Of a DNA stretch of 64,000 bases, positions 21,248 through 32,600 are shown piece after piece. Numbering within the stretch: position 1 is the first letter of the stretch; each line of letters opens with the position of its first letter. The DNA lies in contig JAVTLE010000005.1 of NCBI GenBank assembly GCA_033439295.1, positions 1,042,501 through 1,106,500 of the forward strand, read 5' to 3'. The notes beneath the pieces are model-generated. The model saw only the letters and a program-made list of their open reading frames with translations. It made no database searches and had not been told where the DNA came from. Made by a program: the position numbers and the translations under genes. The stretch comes from Deuterostichococcus epilithicus. Its lineage: Eukaryota > Chlorophyta > Trebouxiophyceae > Prasiolales > Stichococcaceae.

Positions 21248-24200
21248 AACTGGCCTGACCAGGCGAAGCATCCTCATCGGCGGCGCTGCAGGCGCAGCGG
21301 CGCTGCATCCGGTGTCGCCCAGGCCAGCACAGGCCAGGCCTGCCTCAGGCAGGTCCCATGCTGACAAGGTTAGACGTTAGCCTGCATGCAGCTGCACGTC
21401 ATGCACCACGCTAATCAGCAGGATTTGCAGGCGCCTGGCGGTGAAATGGACAATGCTGCAATGCAGATGGCGCGGAGTCGTGGCTGAAGCTGCAGAACCG
21501 GGTGTCGGAGTTCACGCTCCCCAACGGACTGCACTTCATCGTGCTGGAGCGGCACAACGCACCCGTGCTCAGCTGCCATACCTATGCCAATGTTGGCGCA
21601 TTTGATGAGGAGGACGGCAAGACAGGCGAGCATGTCATAGAGCGGGCTTCTGGAAAGGCTGCAAACCCACATATCACATCGACAGCCTGACGCAGGCGCT
21701 TCCTGCGGAGCTCTTGTCTGGCCTGCAGATGAACACTGCCTGAGTGGCTGACTGCGGCCGCACTCCCCGCTGTGCATCGCCAGGTGCCTCCCACCATCGG
21801 AGCGGAGCGACATTCTTGCACTCATTGTTATCCAAGCCTTGTGCACAATTGTCACCAGGCCTGGCGCACCTGCTGGAGCACATGGCGTTCAAGGGCACCG
21901 CGCGGATCGGCACCCGGGACGCCCGCCAGGAGGCGGCCCTGCTGGACGCACTCGACGAAGGTGGGCACTGCTGCCGGGGCACTGCGGTGCCCGCCTGACG
22001 CAGCCCAGCCTTCCCAGTCCGGAGGGTGTCTTGCGGCTCACAGGGTTCGTCGCCTCGTCTAATCCTTGTTGCCTGCAGCGCCGGTGGCCATTGCTGCCGC
22101 GCCGCTGACGCTGTGGCACATGGCCGCGCTTGCTGCCGCCAGCGCACCAAGCTGCACAGCGCCTTGTTGTGCCGGTGCAGTGTTCTATAGCCAGGAGGCA
22201 GAGGCTGCGACATCATCACATCGTCCAGCTCTTGCTGTACCAACGGCGGATTGAGACCGCTGCTCCTGCTGTGTGCAGTGTTCTACGAGCAGGTGGCGGC
22301 AGAGGCGAGCGGCGACGCCGGCCGCGCAGGCGTCCTGGTGGCGCAGCTTGCGGTCCTGCAGTCGCGCGCAGACGCGCTGGCGAAGGCCAACGAGTTCGGG
22401 TCGCTACTGCAGACCGCGGGCGGCGTTGGCCTGAATGCGGGAACCTCTCACGACGCCACGAAATACTACGTCAGCCTGCCGGCCAACAAGCTGGAGCTGT
22501 GGTTCGCCATGGAGGCGGAGCGCTTCCAGGTGAACTATCGTTCTTGACCCCAAAGTTTGTCACCGTGTGCAAGGTTCGTTGTCACCAGCAGGGGTCATTG
22601 CCGCAGCTTGTTTCAGAGCACGACTGGGCATCGCAAACGACCGTGGTGTCGCGCACCTGCATCGAGGCGTGTGCAGACCTGGCCCGGGCAGTGAGCGCCA
22701 GGACACCTTGCGAGCGCTCGGCAGCCGAGTTGCGCACATTGCCGAGCATGCGTGCCAAACGCCTCGAGAGCCACGAGCCAGCGCAGCAGGGACTGAAGCA
22801 CATGCGTCTGCATTCGGAGAGCTCTTCTTGGCGTTGGTGGCGGTCGTTCTGCAAACAAAACGACCAGCTGGCTCTGGGAGGCACCTGCATGTGCCCGTCG
22901 TCACGCTACCAGTTTTTTCAGAGAAGACTTGACGCTTCCTGCTTCGAACTTTGCAACAAGGCTGAATGTTGTGGACTCTGGGCCGCCGCAGGCGCCGGTC
23001 TTCAGGGAGCTGTACTCGGAGAAGCGGGTGGTGACGGAGGAGCGGCGCCTGCGCGTGGACGACTCCCCCATGGGCGCCTTCCAGGAGGCCTTCTCGGCCG
23101 CAGCCTTCGCCAACAATTACGGCCGCCCCGTCATCGGCTGGCCGTCAGACTTTGCGCGGCTCGGCCGCCGCGAGGTGCGTTGGGTGGACGGGCGCCGCCC
23201 AAGCCGTTTCTGATGCTCAGGCAATACATGTTTCGTCGTTGCAGGGTGGCAGTTGGGGTTGCTGCAGGGGTGCCCGTGGCTGCAGCATGTGTAGGGATGT
23301 CAGCAGTCTGACAGGCTGGCAAGGCGCGCGGCTTTGGGCGGTGTTGTGGCGTGGTTTGGCTGCACTGTGCGGCGACCTGCACACAAGCCTGGTGTGGCTG
23401 GCGCCAGCCTGCCCAACCAAGAAGCCATGAGCAGGGTGCAGACTCCTGTCCTGATGGTGTCTGCGTCGATTCGTTCAGGTGGCTGACTTTTACAGGCGGC
23501 ATTACGGGCCGTCCTCGCTCACTATCAGCATCGTCGGCGACGTCAACCCCTCTCAGGCGAGCACGCACAGAGAACGTGCACCTGACTGGTTCCAGAACTG
23601 AATCGCTCTCCCAGGTTTTTGATCCGCCATGGCGAAGTGCACCTAACCCATCTGCGCACCGTGCTGTGCCACAGAGCGCACGCGCACCGCCGGCTGAACG
23701 GCTGCAGGCTCCAGAATTGATCACAGGCATGTAGCCGTGACCCCATGCTCACTTCCCTGAGCGGCTGCGGCCTCATTGCTCACATCGGTGTTGCAACCTG
23801 CAGGTCCAGCGCTTTGCGGAGAAGTACTTTGGCGGCTGGCGAGACGCTGCCTCGGCGGCGCCGGCGACGCCGGCGTCAGCAGACCAGCCGACAGCAGCGC
23901 CGGCCAGCGGCGCCCGCGATTTCGAGCGGGTCAGCCTTGCAGGGCCTGCCGTGCTGCACGCCTTTTACCGGCCCGGGCTGCAGAGTCCCGACGCTCTGCC
24001 GCTGGATGTCATCAGGTGAGGGTACACCAAGCGATTTCCTCATCCTCAGAACCCTTTCAGCAGGTTCGAGGATGTGGCGGTCGCTCTGGCGTCGCTCCGC
24101 CCTGGGCTCCGCCCTCAGGCAGGAGACGACTCCGAGGTATTTTGGAAGTGAGGTGCAATTCTGCAAAATCGGACAGAACAGGGCGGCCTATGCGTGGTAG

Positions 24201-25778
24201 TATCTCACGGGTGGTCCGCGAAACCGTCCCGCGCCGCTCATCGCAAAGCCCTGCAGGGCAGCCGGCACTGCCTCCCGGAGCATTTTGCCCTGTTCACGAA
24301 CTTGTCGAGCCCTGGGGCCACTGTTGAACATATGATTGGAGCTGCAATGCTCCAGCCTGAACACCCTGAGCATATTGTACACGTGTGCTCATGCAGCTCG
24401 CTGCTCAGTGGCAATCGCACCAGCCGCCTGTATCGGGCGCTGGTGCAGCCAGGCCGTGCCACCTCAGCCAGCGCTGTGGCAGGCTACCCCGGCGAGAAGC
24501 ATCCAGGCAAGTGCAAGATTGCGCCAAACCCTTCCTCGAAACCAAATGCCACGCTTCAGCAGTGCCTGCATCCCTTGAGCGAGGCCATCAAGAGGGACCT
24601 CCCTCGCCACTGCAGTGGATTGCTGCTGCCACGCCACTGCATGCAATATCACGAGGATTGGGTTTATCAGTGGCTCGCACGCTGCAACCTGCAGAGGCGA
24701 TCAACCCACACGCCGCAGTCTCACAGGAAGCTTCCAGCATACTAGTCGTTCTCGGCGGCGCAGGCGTCACGCTGCTGTACGCAAATGCGCGGCCGGGCGG
24801 CAGCCTGGGTGCGCTGTCGAAGGACCTGCTGGGGCAGGCGCGGCAGCTGGCAGACGGCGTCGCAGCACCTGATGAGCTGCAGCGCGTCAAGAAGGTGGGC
24901 CCCTTCTGCCCTCTGGCGGCGGCGGGCGCAGCCGGCTGCACAGCCGGCCCCATGCATCGCTTCGTCGATGTGGGCCGCCTTCGGAGTGCAAGCTGAGCGC
25001 AAAACAGGAGGTTTCCAGTGTTTAACCCTGCCCATCGCTACATCTGGACGAGAGTGCCAGATGAACCGCCAGCCATCTGCAGCAACGCATCTCAGGCCTC
25101 GCTGTTGCATAGGTTATTTTTCTCTACTCGACTGCGTCAGGGCTACCCGGCAAACCTGCTGGAGGCAGGTAGGTGTTTGCCGTGCCTCGCTGGCGCATTA
25201 CGATGAGTTCGGCTGAAAACTGACGTGTATTGATGTGAACACGGTGCCCAGGGGTACCGAGTCAACCTGCTGGAGGCGCTTGCGTCCAACAGCAGCATGG
25301 CCAGCACGCTCGCCACCTACTCGGCCCTCACCGGCGACTGGTGCGCTGGTGGACTGCGCCACGCCGGTTGCTGCTGGCACATATCACTCGCCAACGGCCG
25401 GCGGGCGATCTGCCTGCCCAATGCTCAAGGCCTTATGGCCTCCCAGTCCGGGCAACTGCAACCGCACCCATTCCGCCGCGGCGCATTGGTGCCCGCACAC
25501 ACGTGAGACGTGTGTGCTGCGCTCGCTGTCGATGCGCCAACCCACGGCCCGTCCCAACGCCTCAACCTGAGACTGCAGCTCACTCCCTGAGACTGCAGTG
25601 TTTTTCCAACCTCTGCAGGAAGCGGGTGCTGTCCGACCTGGACACGGTGGATGAGCTCAGCGGAGAGGCGGTGCGCTCAACGGCGGAGCGCCTGTTTGCC
25701 GACAGCAACATGTTCACCGGACGTGTGCTGCCGTTGCGGCAGCCGAAAATGACCATGGAGCTGGACCTCGGCGTCTGA
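21024..25778 (+). CDS. M16-family zinc metalloprotease with Tat-type lumenal targeting signal
   Basis: Eleven exons: 21024-21375, 21467-21625, 21859-21960, 22279-22529, 22992-23174, 23479-23556, 23804-24015, 24397-24506, 24764-24894, 25252-25340, 25619-25778; 608 residues. The presequence includes 16 Gln codons, then TRRS followed by a hydrophobic stretch and AQA, a twin-arginine plus cleavage pattern of thylakoid-lumen Tat substrates. The peptidase domain begins EFTLPNGLHFIVLERHNAPV and has the inverted zinc motif HLLEH, with the third ligand expected in VVTEERR. Further family blocks are NAGTSHDATKYYVSLP, GRPVIGWPSDF, GNRTSRLYRALV and LLEALASNSSMA. It is closer to cyanobacterial and bacterial M16 proteins than to mitochondrial MPP. 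Introns 2, 6 and 8 start with GC. The exon 1/2 junction is the least certain. Confidence 0.87.
21198..21245 (+). repeat. (CAG)16 microsatellite encoding polyglutamine
   Basis: Sixteen uninterrupted CAG units in exon 1 of the M16 protease gene. In the supported frame they read as glutamine, between the presequence and the twin-arginine motif. Perfect repeats of this length are expected to vary in number between strains. Confidence 0.9.
25141..25168 (+). other. Decayed duplicate exon or poison exon in an M16 protease intron
   Basis: A 28-base stretch flanked by a good acceptor (GCGTCAG) and donor (GTAGGT) encodes GYPANLLEA. It closely matches the start of true exon 10 (GYRVNLLEA, from 25252). 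Including it would break the frame, because it is 28 bases long and the next exon is phase 0. It therefore looks like a partial exon duplication, or a cassette whose inclusion inactivates the mRNA. Confidence 0.6.
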
Positions 25779-26575
25779 CGAGTAAGAGAATTCGAAAGCC
25801 CTGAAACCACGGGGCATACCGTGCTGGTGGGCTGTGCCCCCCGGGCAGGGCCGGCCCACAGCACTGGCAGGGGGCACTTTAGGTGGGCTTGGTCGTGCGG
25901 CGCACCCACCAAACGAAATCAACGGGGACTAGACACAGGCGGAGCCTGGTGCTTCTTGCATGGCGAAGTCTGGAGCTTATCAAGTTGCCAGATGTAAAAT
26001 GTCTTTGCTGTAAGTCGGCGGTTCAGTACAAGGGCAGCAGCAATGCGGAGCTGTGTGCAGCATCATGCAGCTCCACAGCTTATGCTGAAACATCTATTCG
26101 AATCTTAAATACTCTACAGTTTAACGTTTGCATTGTTCATGATTAGATACATTGGCTCACAGGCGGGTGTCACCATCTAGCCACCACCGGGCACTTTCGA
26201 ACTCTTCAAATACTGGTTTCACTGACCCCGAATGCCGTGCCGATGACATCCTAACCACAACGGCGCCCCCTGGTGTGTTGCCACAGCGCAGCACAAACAT
26301 CAAGGCTCGACGTTGGGCGCTACAACAAGCATGAAGGGGATTTGATCCCAGGCCATGTCACCAGGCTGAAAGCTGCCAGGGACTGGACTGCTACAGGATG
26401 TGCGTCGCTGGTCAATGCCAGCTCCGTGCGCCATTCCTTCAGCACACCCGCACAGTGTCTGCATGGCAAATCATCGCCACATTAGCCCAGAAAGCGCAAT
26501 ACACACTGAGAGCGCCGACCTCAGCTATCTATCATATCTGCATGCGTGGCAGTAGTATGTAGGCGGTCAGCGGCG
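25779..26575. other. 3'-3' intergenic region, no gene seen
   Basis: This is the tail-to-tail space between the M16 protease (+) and the secreted repeat protein (-). It is AT-richer than its neighbours and has no coding frame I can support apart from the TGTAA signals noted separately. Confidence 0.5.
25993..25997 (+). terminator. Candidate poly(A) signal TGTAA of the M16 protease gene
   Basis: TGTAA lies 215 bases after the stop codon, and a second TGTAA follows at 26009-26013. TGTAA is the usual green-algal polyadenylation signal. Confidence 0.5.
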
Positions 26576-28704
26576 TCACATCGCATTAGTTTCATGCTGT
26601 ATGCGAGACGGAGGACGGGAAGGCAGCAAGAGGTTCGCACTCGAGAAGCAGGCGGTCCGAGATCCGGCCCGCAGCACGGCAGTCAGGGTTACGGTCTTGC
26701 CCCGCCGGCGCCTGCGTCAAGAGGTCGACCGCAGACACTTTCAGAGGGGGTCGCTAATGCACAGCATTGATCGTCACCTCATTTGGCGCCGCGTGATTGA
26801 ACCATGCGCCCCACATACCCTTCAAGTAGCAGCGCACAGCTGGAGCCAGAGTCAAGTAACAGCTGCTGCGTACGCACCTCAGAACACCTGCGGTGTCGAC
26901 GAACTGTACCAGCCGCCGTGTGCCGCTGCGGACCGATGAAAAGACGACGCGGCCATTGCGGCGGCGGGGCCTGAGTCCTGCATCACGGCGCAGGACGGTT
27001 GTTCGCCCTGCCTTATCGAATTGCTTTTGATACCAATACCGACAGCCCGCGCGCGCGGTGGATGGCGGCACCCACCCGCGAGGCGAAGGGAGCTTGTGAT
27101 GTAGGTGCTGGAGGTAAAGGTGAAGCCCCCCGTGGCGAAGCGGGACGACAGCAGCAGGCTAACGGTGGGCTTGCGGAGGGAGATGCACGCGCTGTTCTTA
27201 AAGATGTTGAAGTTGCTCCGCACTTGGACGGAGGCGATCCTGGCGGGGCCTGTGGTTCGGACGAAAGGGAAACTTAGGGAAGGTGTTCGTCAGCTGGGAT
27301 GTGCTGCTATTTTCATTGCCGACTCACCCAGTGGCACCGCATGCATATTGCCGCATTATATGCGATATGCCCAAGTCACAACAAACGTACTGCAGGACTT
27401 AGACGTGCGGGTCAGCGTCCTCGGGTTGCGGCAAGTGGATCCGCCTATGGTGCGGCGCGGGCTGCTGCTGAGGCAGGTCCTGCAGCCGCCGGGCGCACGG
27501 TACAGGGTGCGCCGGGGGCAGGTCGCGGGGGTCCGCCGGGTGGGTTTCTTCGTGGGTTTTCGTGTGGCCCTCTTTGTGGGCTTCTTAACTGGCTTCTTGG
27601 TCGGCTTGCTCGTGGGAGCCGTGGTGGGCGGCGGGACAGCAAGCGGTGGCGGCTGTGCAGTAGGCGATGATGTCGGCCCGGAGGTCGGGGCGACAGTCGG
27701 CAGGGGTGGTGGTCGTGCGGAAGGTGCCATCGTTGGCGCAACGGTCGGGGCGACAGTCGGCAGGGGTGGTGGTCGTGCGGAAGGTGCCATCGTCGGCGCA
27801 GCGGTCGGGGCGACAGTCGGCAGGGGTGGTGGTCGCGCGGTGGGGGCCGTCGTCGGCGCAGCAGTCACCGGCGGCGGCGCCCTGCTGACCACCACTGGCG
27901 GAGGGTTGCCCTGCGCGTGCACCTGCGACGCACATCAGCTGGACGGCTCAGCAGTGCGTGGCATGGCGTCACGTCACGAGCAGTCTGAAGTGAACCGTTT
28001 AAGGCTCGCAGTCACTGTCTGCTCGTTTGTGTGATGAGGGCGGCGCGATTTGACATGCCCATGATGTGGCGCCGCCCGCCGGAATGATCAATCCTGGTAG
28101 TCCAATGCAGCAGGCCGCGCCAGTCTCTCTCAAGATACATGGGCGCTGTTCACAGAGACGGCAATGAGCTGGTACAGGCATGCCAGGACAGCCACGGCCT
28201 GGCCTGCTGGCCATTTCACGCGGGAGAGACCAGCGTGACGACGTGTGGACAGGCTCTCGAATAGGGGCGTGTGCCCACCATTACGAGTACACCTCCTGCA
28301 CAGCAGCCGGGCAAGCGGCAGCACAGCCTTTGCTTGGGGCCTGTGGCAGCGCCGAATGCAGGGGATAGCTATCCTGCAGAGCGTATGGCCCGTCCCCAGT
28401 TTGGTCCACTCTGAGATGTGCTGAGCAGGACGCACGACGCCGGTACCAGCAAGTACAAGCGGTAGCAGCAGCCGATGACATTGATGAGCCTATTCAACTG
28501 GCCAGCGATATGCTAAGAAGCCTCTCGGTCTGTCTGAAAGGCCTGCTCGGAGAGCGAGCAGGCCGATGATGCACTGCGATTGGGAGACCGGACACTACTA
28601 CACGACGACACAACAGTGAAACATACCGAGACGGCGAGGCCTGCCAGAAGGATCGCTGTGACGAGCGCCCAGCTCTGGCGCTGAAGCGTGCGTACAGGTT
28701 GCAT
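26576..28704 (-). CDS. Secreted Pro/Thr-repeat (hydroxyproline-rich-like) protein
   Basis: Five exons on the minus strand: 28627-28704, 27391-27922, 27076-27249, 26878-26977, 26576-26711; 339 residues in one frame. Exon 1 is a complete signal peptide (basic start, hydrophobic core ALVTAILLAGLAVS) followed by a 704-base intron. Exon 2 encodes a Pro/Thr/Ala spacer with three 20-residue repeats built on PPPLPTVAPT and MAPSAR, then a basic PTKKP-type linker and a Cys-containing segment. The last three exons give a Ser/Arg-rich, strand-prone region (SVQVRSNFNIF, FATGGFTFTSST, GKTVTLTAVL). Such spacers are O-glycosylated in algal wall and surface proteins. I do not recognise the C-terminal domain. 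Splice phases agree at every junction, which is the main support. Confidence 0.62.
27684..27863. repeat. Three-copy 60-base tandem repeat
   Basis: Three direct copies with a period of 60 bases start at 27684, 27744 and 27804; the third is slightly diverged. They encode the 20-residue Pro/Thr units of the secreted protein on the minus strand. Confidence 0.9.
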
Positions 28705-29621
28705 GTTGTCGATGCCGCCAGCGGCGGGGAGGCGCGTCGCGAGGGCTCCTGCCAGCCTGTGACATGAATCGCGTCATGACAACCTGAAGTCGACCGGGGC
28801 GATGCGCTTGCTGCGAAGCGTTTCGCTGCACCCATATCGTCATGCAGCGGGCCAATAATTGATGAGCGACAGACCGTCGTTCACGCTGCCGTCGCCGGGG
28901 CAAAGCATGCTGCAGCGAGCAGCATAATGTCGAGCAGGAAACTGACAGATACTTAGATGCCCGCACCTGGCCTGCTCAATGTCACGAGTTTGTCGTGTGG
29001 GCCTCCGATATGACGTTGCCGCCGCCCAGGTCAGTCGAGGAGAAGACTAAGTAGCGAAGACCTGGCCCGCCGCCCTCCACAAAAGATGTGTTGAAAAAAG
29101 ATGATGTGATTTGAGGTCCCTACTACATCGTCGATCACCTGACCCCTACATCATCCCATCAATGATCTCATTAAAAACCGTGAGGCTGGGGGCCTTCAAT
29201 GATGAAACATGTACAGGCCCGAGCAGTAGGACCAAAAGGCGGCCTGAAGCAATAACGATTGCGGCAAAGACACACAAAGCAGGCTTAAGCTGCCACGGAG
29301 CGATGAACCAGAACAGGCCTGCAGTTCCAGAGCTCCAACTGCAATGCAGCAGGACAGATGCCGACATGGGCCAAGGTGGTTGCCCTATGTCTCGACTCCG
29401 CAGCGTGGCCAGCATTTGCAGATTGCTTGCAACAATGCACACGACGTACGCCGCCACTGCACAGTCCGCCGCGCCGGCGCTGGATTTGCTGTTCAGTTCA
29501 TGCAAGGAACAAGCGGCTGTCTGTTGCTTCCGGGTGGGGGGTGGTGTGCGGCACGAACCCAACCACCGGCGTGCTCGCCGCCACGTGCAGCGTCCTGCAT
29601 ATAGCGGGCACGGAGAGGGCG
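28705..29621. other. Intergenic, no gene seen
   Basis: This lies between the start of the secreted-protein gene and the end of the nuclease gene. A minus-strand frame around 28598-28966 begins with ATG but has no support beyond length and overlaps the signal-peptide exon. Confidence 0.45.
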
Positions 29622-32600
29622 TCACACCATGAAGCGCAGCGGTTCGTGACAGTCTGCAGGGTCAGTGAAGGCGGAGGCAGCGCTGCACTCAAGGAAGTCG
29701 AGACGCACACGATGCGCTGCCTCACACAAGTCCCTGACAGGTGCCGTGCGCGCTCATGAAATGTTGCGAACATACAGCGCTGCAGTCGTCGACGACACGG
29801 GTGCAGTGGTGCGGACAGGCGGCAGATTGATCGCTCGAAATAGCGCATTGCAGATTACACCTGCAATGCTTGGTGGGACTGCATGCTGCAAAGGGCCTCA
29901 CCTCATGAGCAGGTCGTGGTGCTGCCGCTCCAGGGCAAAACAATTTGGCTGCGGCTGCACGCCCGGCCGCACGTACCGTTCCTGCGCAGAACGGGCAGGG
30001 CAATCACGCCGAGACACATCTTCCCCGGCGGCTACGTGACAGCACTGCCCACACCAGACGTGCCCCAAGGGTGCGGGCTGGAGGAAAGCAGTGCATTCGC
30101 AGGGGTGGGGGGCGCAGAAGCGGCAAACAGGCAATCGTGTCACATGAGTCTTCATGTTGTGGCACGACAAGCACGGAGGGGGCACACACACGAACCACAC
30201 GACAAGGTGCCCACCATCAGCGCCGCAATTTGACCCAGCATGAGGCGCAGAAAGGCATCGTCCCGCTGCATGCGGAAGATGTTGCTGCCCTGCACCGGTG
30301 ACCACGCATTGCGTCAGCAGCTCACGACACAACGAGGAGTCCGCTCTAGCCGCAGCGCTGCTGCACTTCAGGCACACAAGACATCCGCACCGCAATTTCG
30401 CAGGCACAAGACAGGGGCTAGGCGCAGGGTCTTTGGTGGGAGAGCCAAGTTGCGCCCTGACAGCCACAGGGGGCGGCGGACGTGCCAACATGACACAGCA
30501 TGGCACCATGTTGTGCTCGACGGAGTGTGTTCCCTTAGGCACTAAGGACTGACGGCAGCCGAATATGGAGGGGTTCCCTATTACGCTGTCGCTGCGCCCC
30601 CTGGCGCACCTTTGTGGCGGAGCGGCTGAGTAGGACGACGCTGCGGGTGCCGCTGGCCAGCATCTCCAGCTGCAGCTGCGGCACCCAGTAGACCGGCACC
30701 TGTGCGGAGCCCGGGCACGAGCCGACGGTGAGCGGGCCATGGCCGGGTAGGCGCTGCTGCTCTAAGACGTGCATGCTCATTGGCTGCCTGCATGTCGCCG
30801 CGGCCAGGGGGCGAGCGCTGCCTCGCACAGCATTGGCCACAGCACGCCATGCCCTCCGGGCCGCCCACATGTGCTGCAAAAGTTCTGCACTACATGCAGT
30901 ATCATGCCGGCTCGAGCTGTGTTCCGCCCGCATACATGTCCCGAAAGTGTGAGAAAGAGTGCGCTCAGCCAAAATCCGGCCGACAGCGCCGCCATCGGGC
31001 ACCCCCAGGCTGCCTGGCACAGCATCAGTGCCTGAATGCTCACCTGCATGCGCGGTCCCTTGTCCGCCAGAACGTACAGCGCTCGCTGCTTGCCCTTCCG
31101 GTTCAGCCGCGGCTTCGACTGGAAGGGGCATGTGTTCTTGATCTCTACCATCTCCTCCTCCCAGCTGCTGCCCGCGACAGACGCCAGCAGTCCGCCGTGC
31201 GCCTGCACTGGTGAGGAGGCAGCCGTGGCGGCCCGGGCTGCTCCGATGGGGCTAACTGCGGACGGCATCGAGGCACTGCCCACCACGCCCCCAGCCGGCG
31301 CTGAACCCACGGTGTGGGCGGCAGTCACGCCTGAGCGCGTGCTCAGCTGCAGCCGCTGCAGCAGCTCTTCGATGCTGTCCGCCAGCAGCGATGCCTTGGG
31401 CACCGACTGCAGCACCCCGGCCTCAGCAGCAGGCTGCTGCTGCTGCTGCTGCTGTTTCTGCATCTTCCCAGCCTGGTCTGATTGCTGCGGCGGCACGGCC
31501 GCACCAATCCGCAGGCCCCACTCGGGAGGAAGCCGCGCCGGCAGAGGCGCCGTGAAGTCGGTCGCAAAGCGATCGTCGTGCGCCGCTGTGGCGGCGACGG
31601 CGCCTGCAGCCGGGATGTCATTGCCTGCAGCCACAGGCACCATACGCCCACGCAGCTGCTGCTCTGCCGAGCCCGACACCGCGGCAGCCGCCCATGCAGC
31701 GGCTGCCTGTGCTGCCGCAGTTGCAGCGGCAGCAGCCGCTGCAGGCGACGGCGTCTGGTCGGTCGTGTGAGCCTGAGGCGGCGGCGGCTGCTCCTGCTGC
31801 GGCCTTGGCACCGGAGCCGGCGCTGGCGCCGGCTGGCACAGCTGCTGCTGAGGGGCAGCATGCGGCTCCTGTTGCGCTGATGCAGCAGTGTTGCCGCCAA
31901 ACTGACTGACCTCAGCGCCTGCAGTGAGCAGGACAAGCCTGGACCAGGACGCACCACCGATCGGTTTTCTTGGACCACGCTAGGCCATGCAAGGGTCGTC
32001 TGCGGGCGGGCGTTCAAGAGCGTGTCAGCTAGCAACTCGTACCGGTGCGACTGTGTAGATGGCTGCTGACATATCAAGCGCACGACCTGAGGGCAAACAA
32101 GGCAGGGGCATACGCAGATAAGCAGATGCAGGGCGCTCGAGCGTGGTCACCCGCTCTGTGTCGCAGTACTGCATCCGGGGAGGCGCCCATCGGCGGCAAT
32201 TGCCCGCGCAGGAACCCCCACTCTGGCGGCAGCGCGTCCACGTCCACCATGCACAGGCCCACCTGCCGAGACATATAAAGATCCCGGGTTTTCTGACAGT
32301 AACTACCACAGGTACAAACACGCACAAGTCAGGGGGCACGGCGCAGGTTTCCAATCCTCCGTTCATATTCTCTGGTGCAAACCTCGTTTCCAGCGCTCCA
32401 CTGTGATGCCACTGTGTGCGGCGGCTTCCGTGTGCAACTGCTGGGGTGCACGACGACGGGCAGTGCTGCTCGTCCCACCTCGCCAACGGCGGCCCCCGGG
32501 AACAGCTGCAGCAACGAGTGCGCCGCTGCAGGCTCCTGCGCGCTGCCCCACGCCATGCGCACCGAGGAGATGCCTGTGGGCAGGCACGAGCAAGTTGCAA

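Noticed and set aside
27299-28034. Gly/Val-rich plus-strand frame with apparent hydrophobic repeats
   Set aside because: It is the reverse complement of the Pro/Thr repeats of the secreted protein, which has a signal peptide and consistent splice phases on the minus strand.
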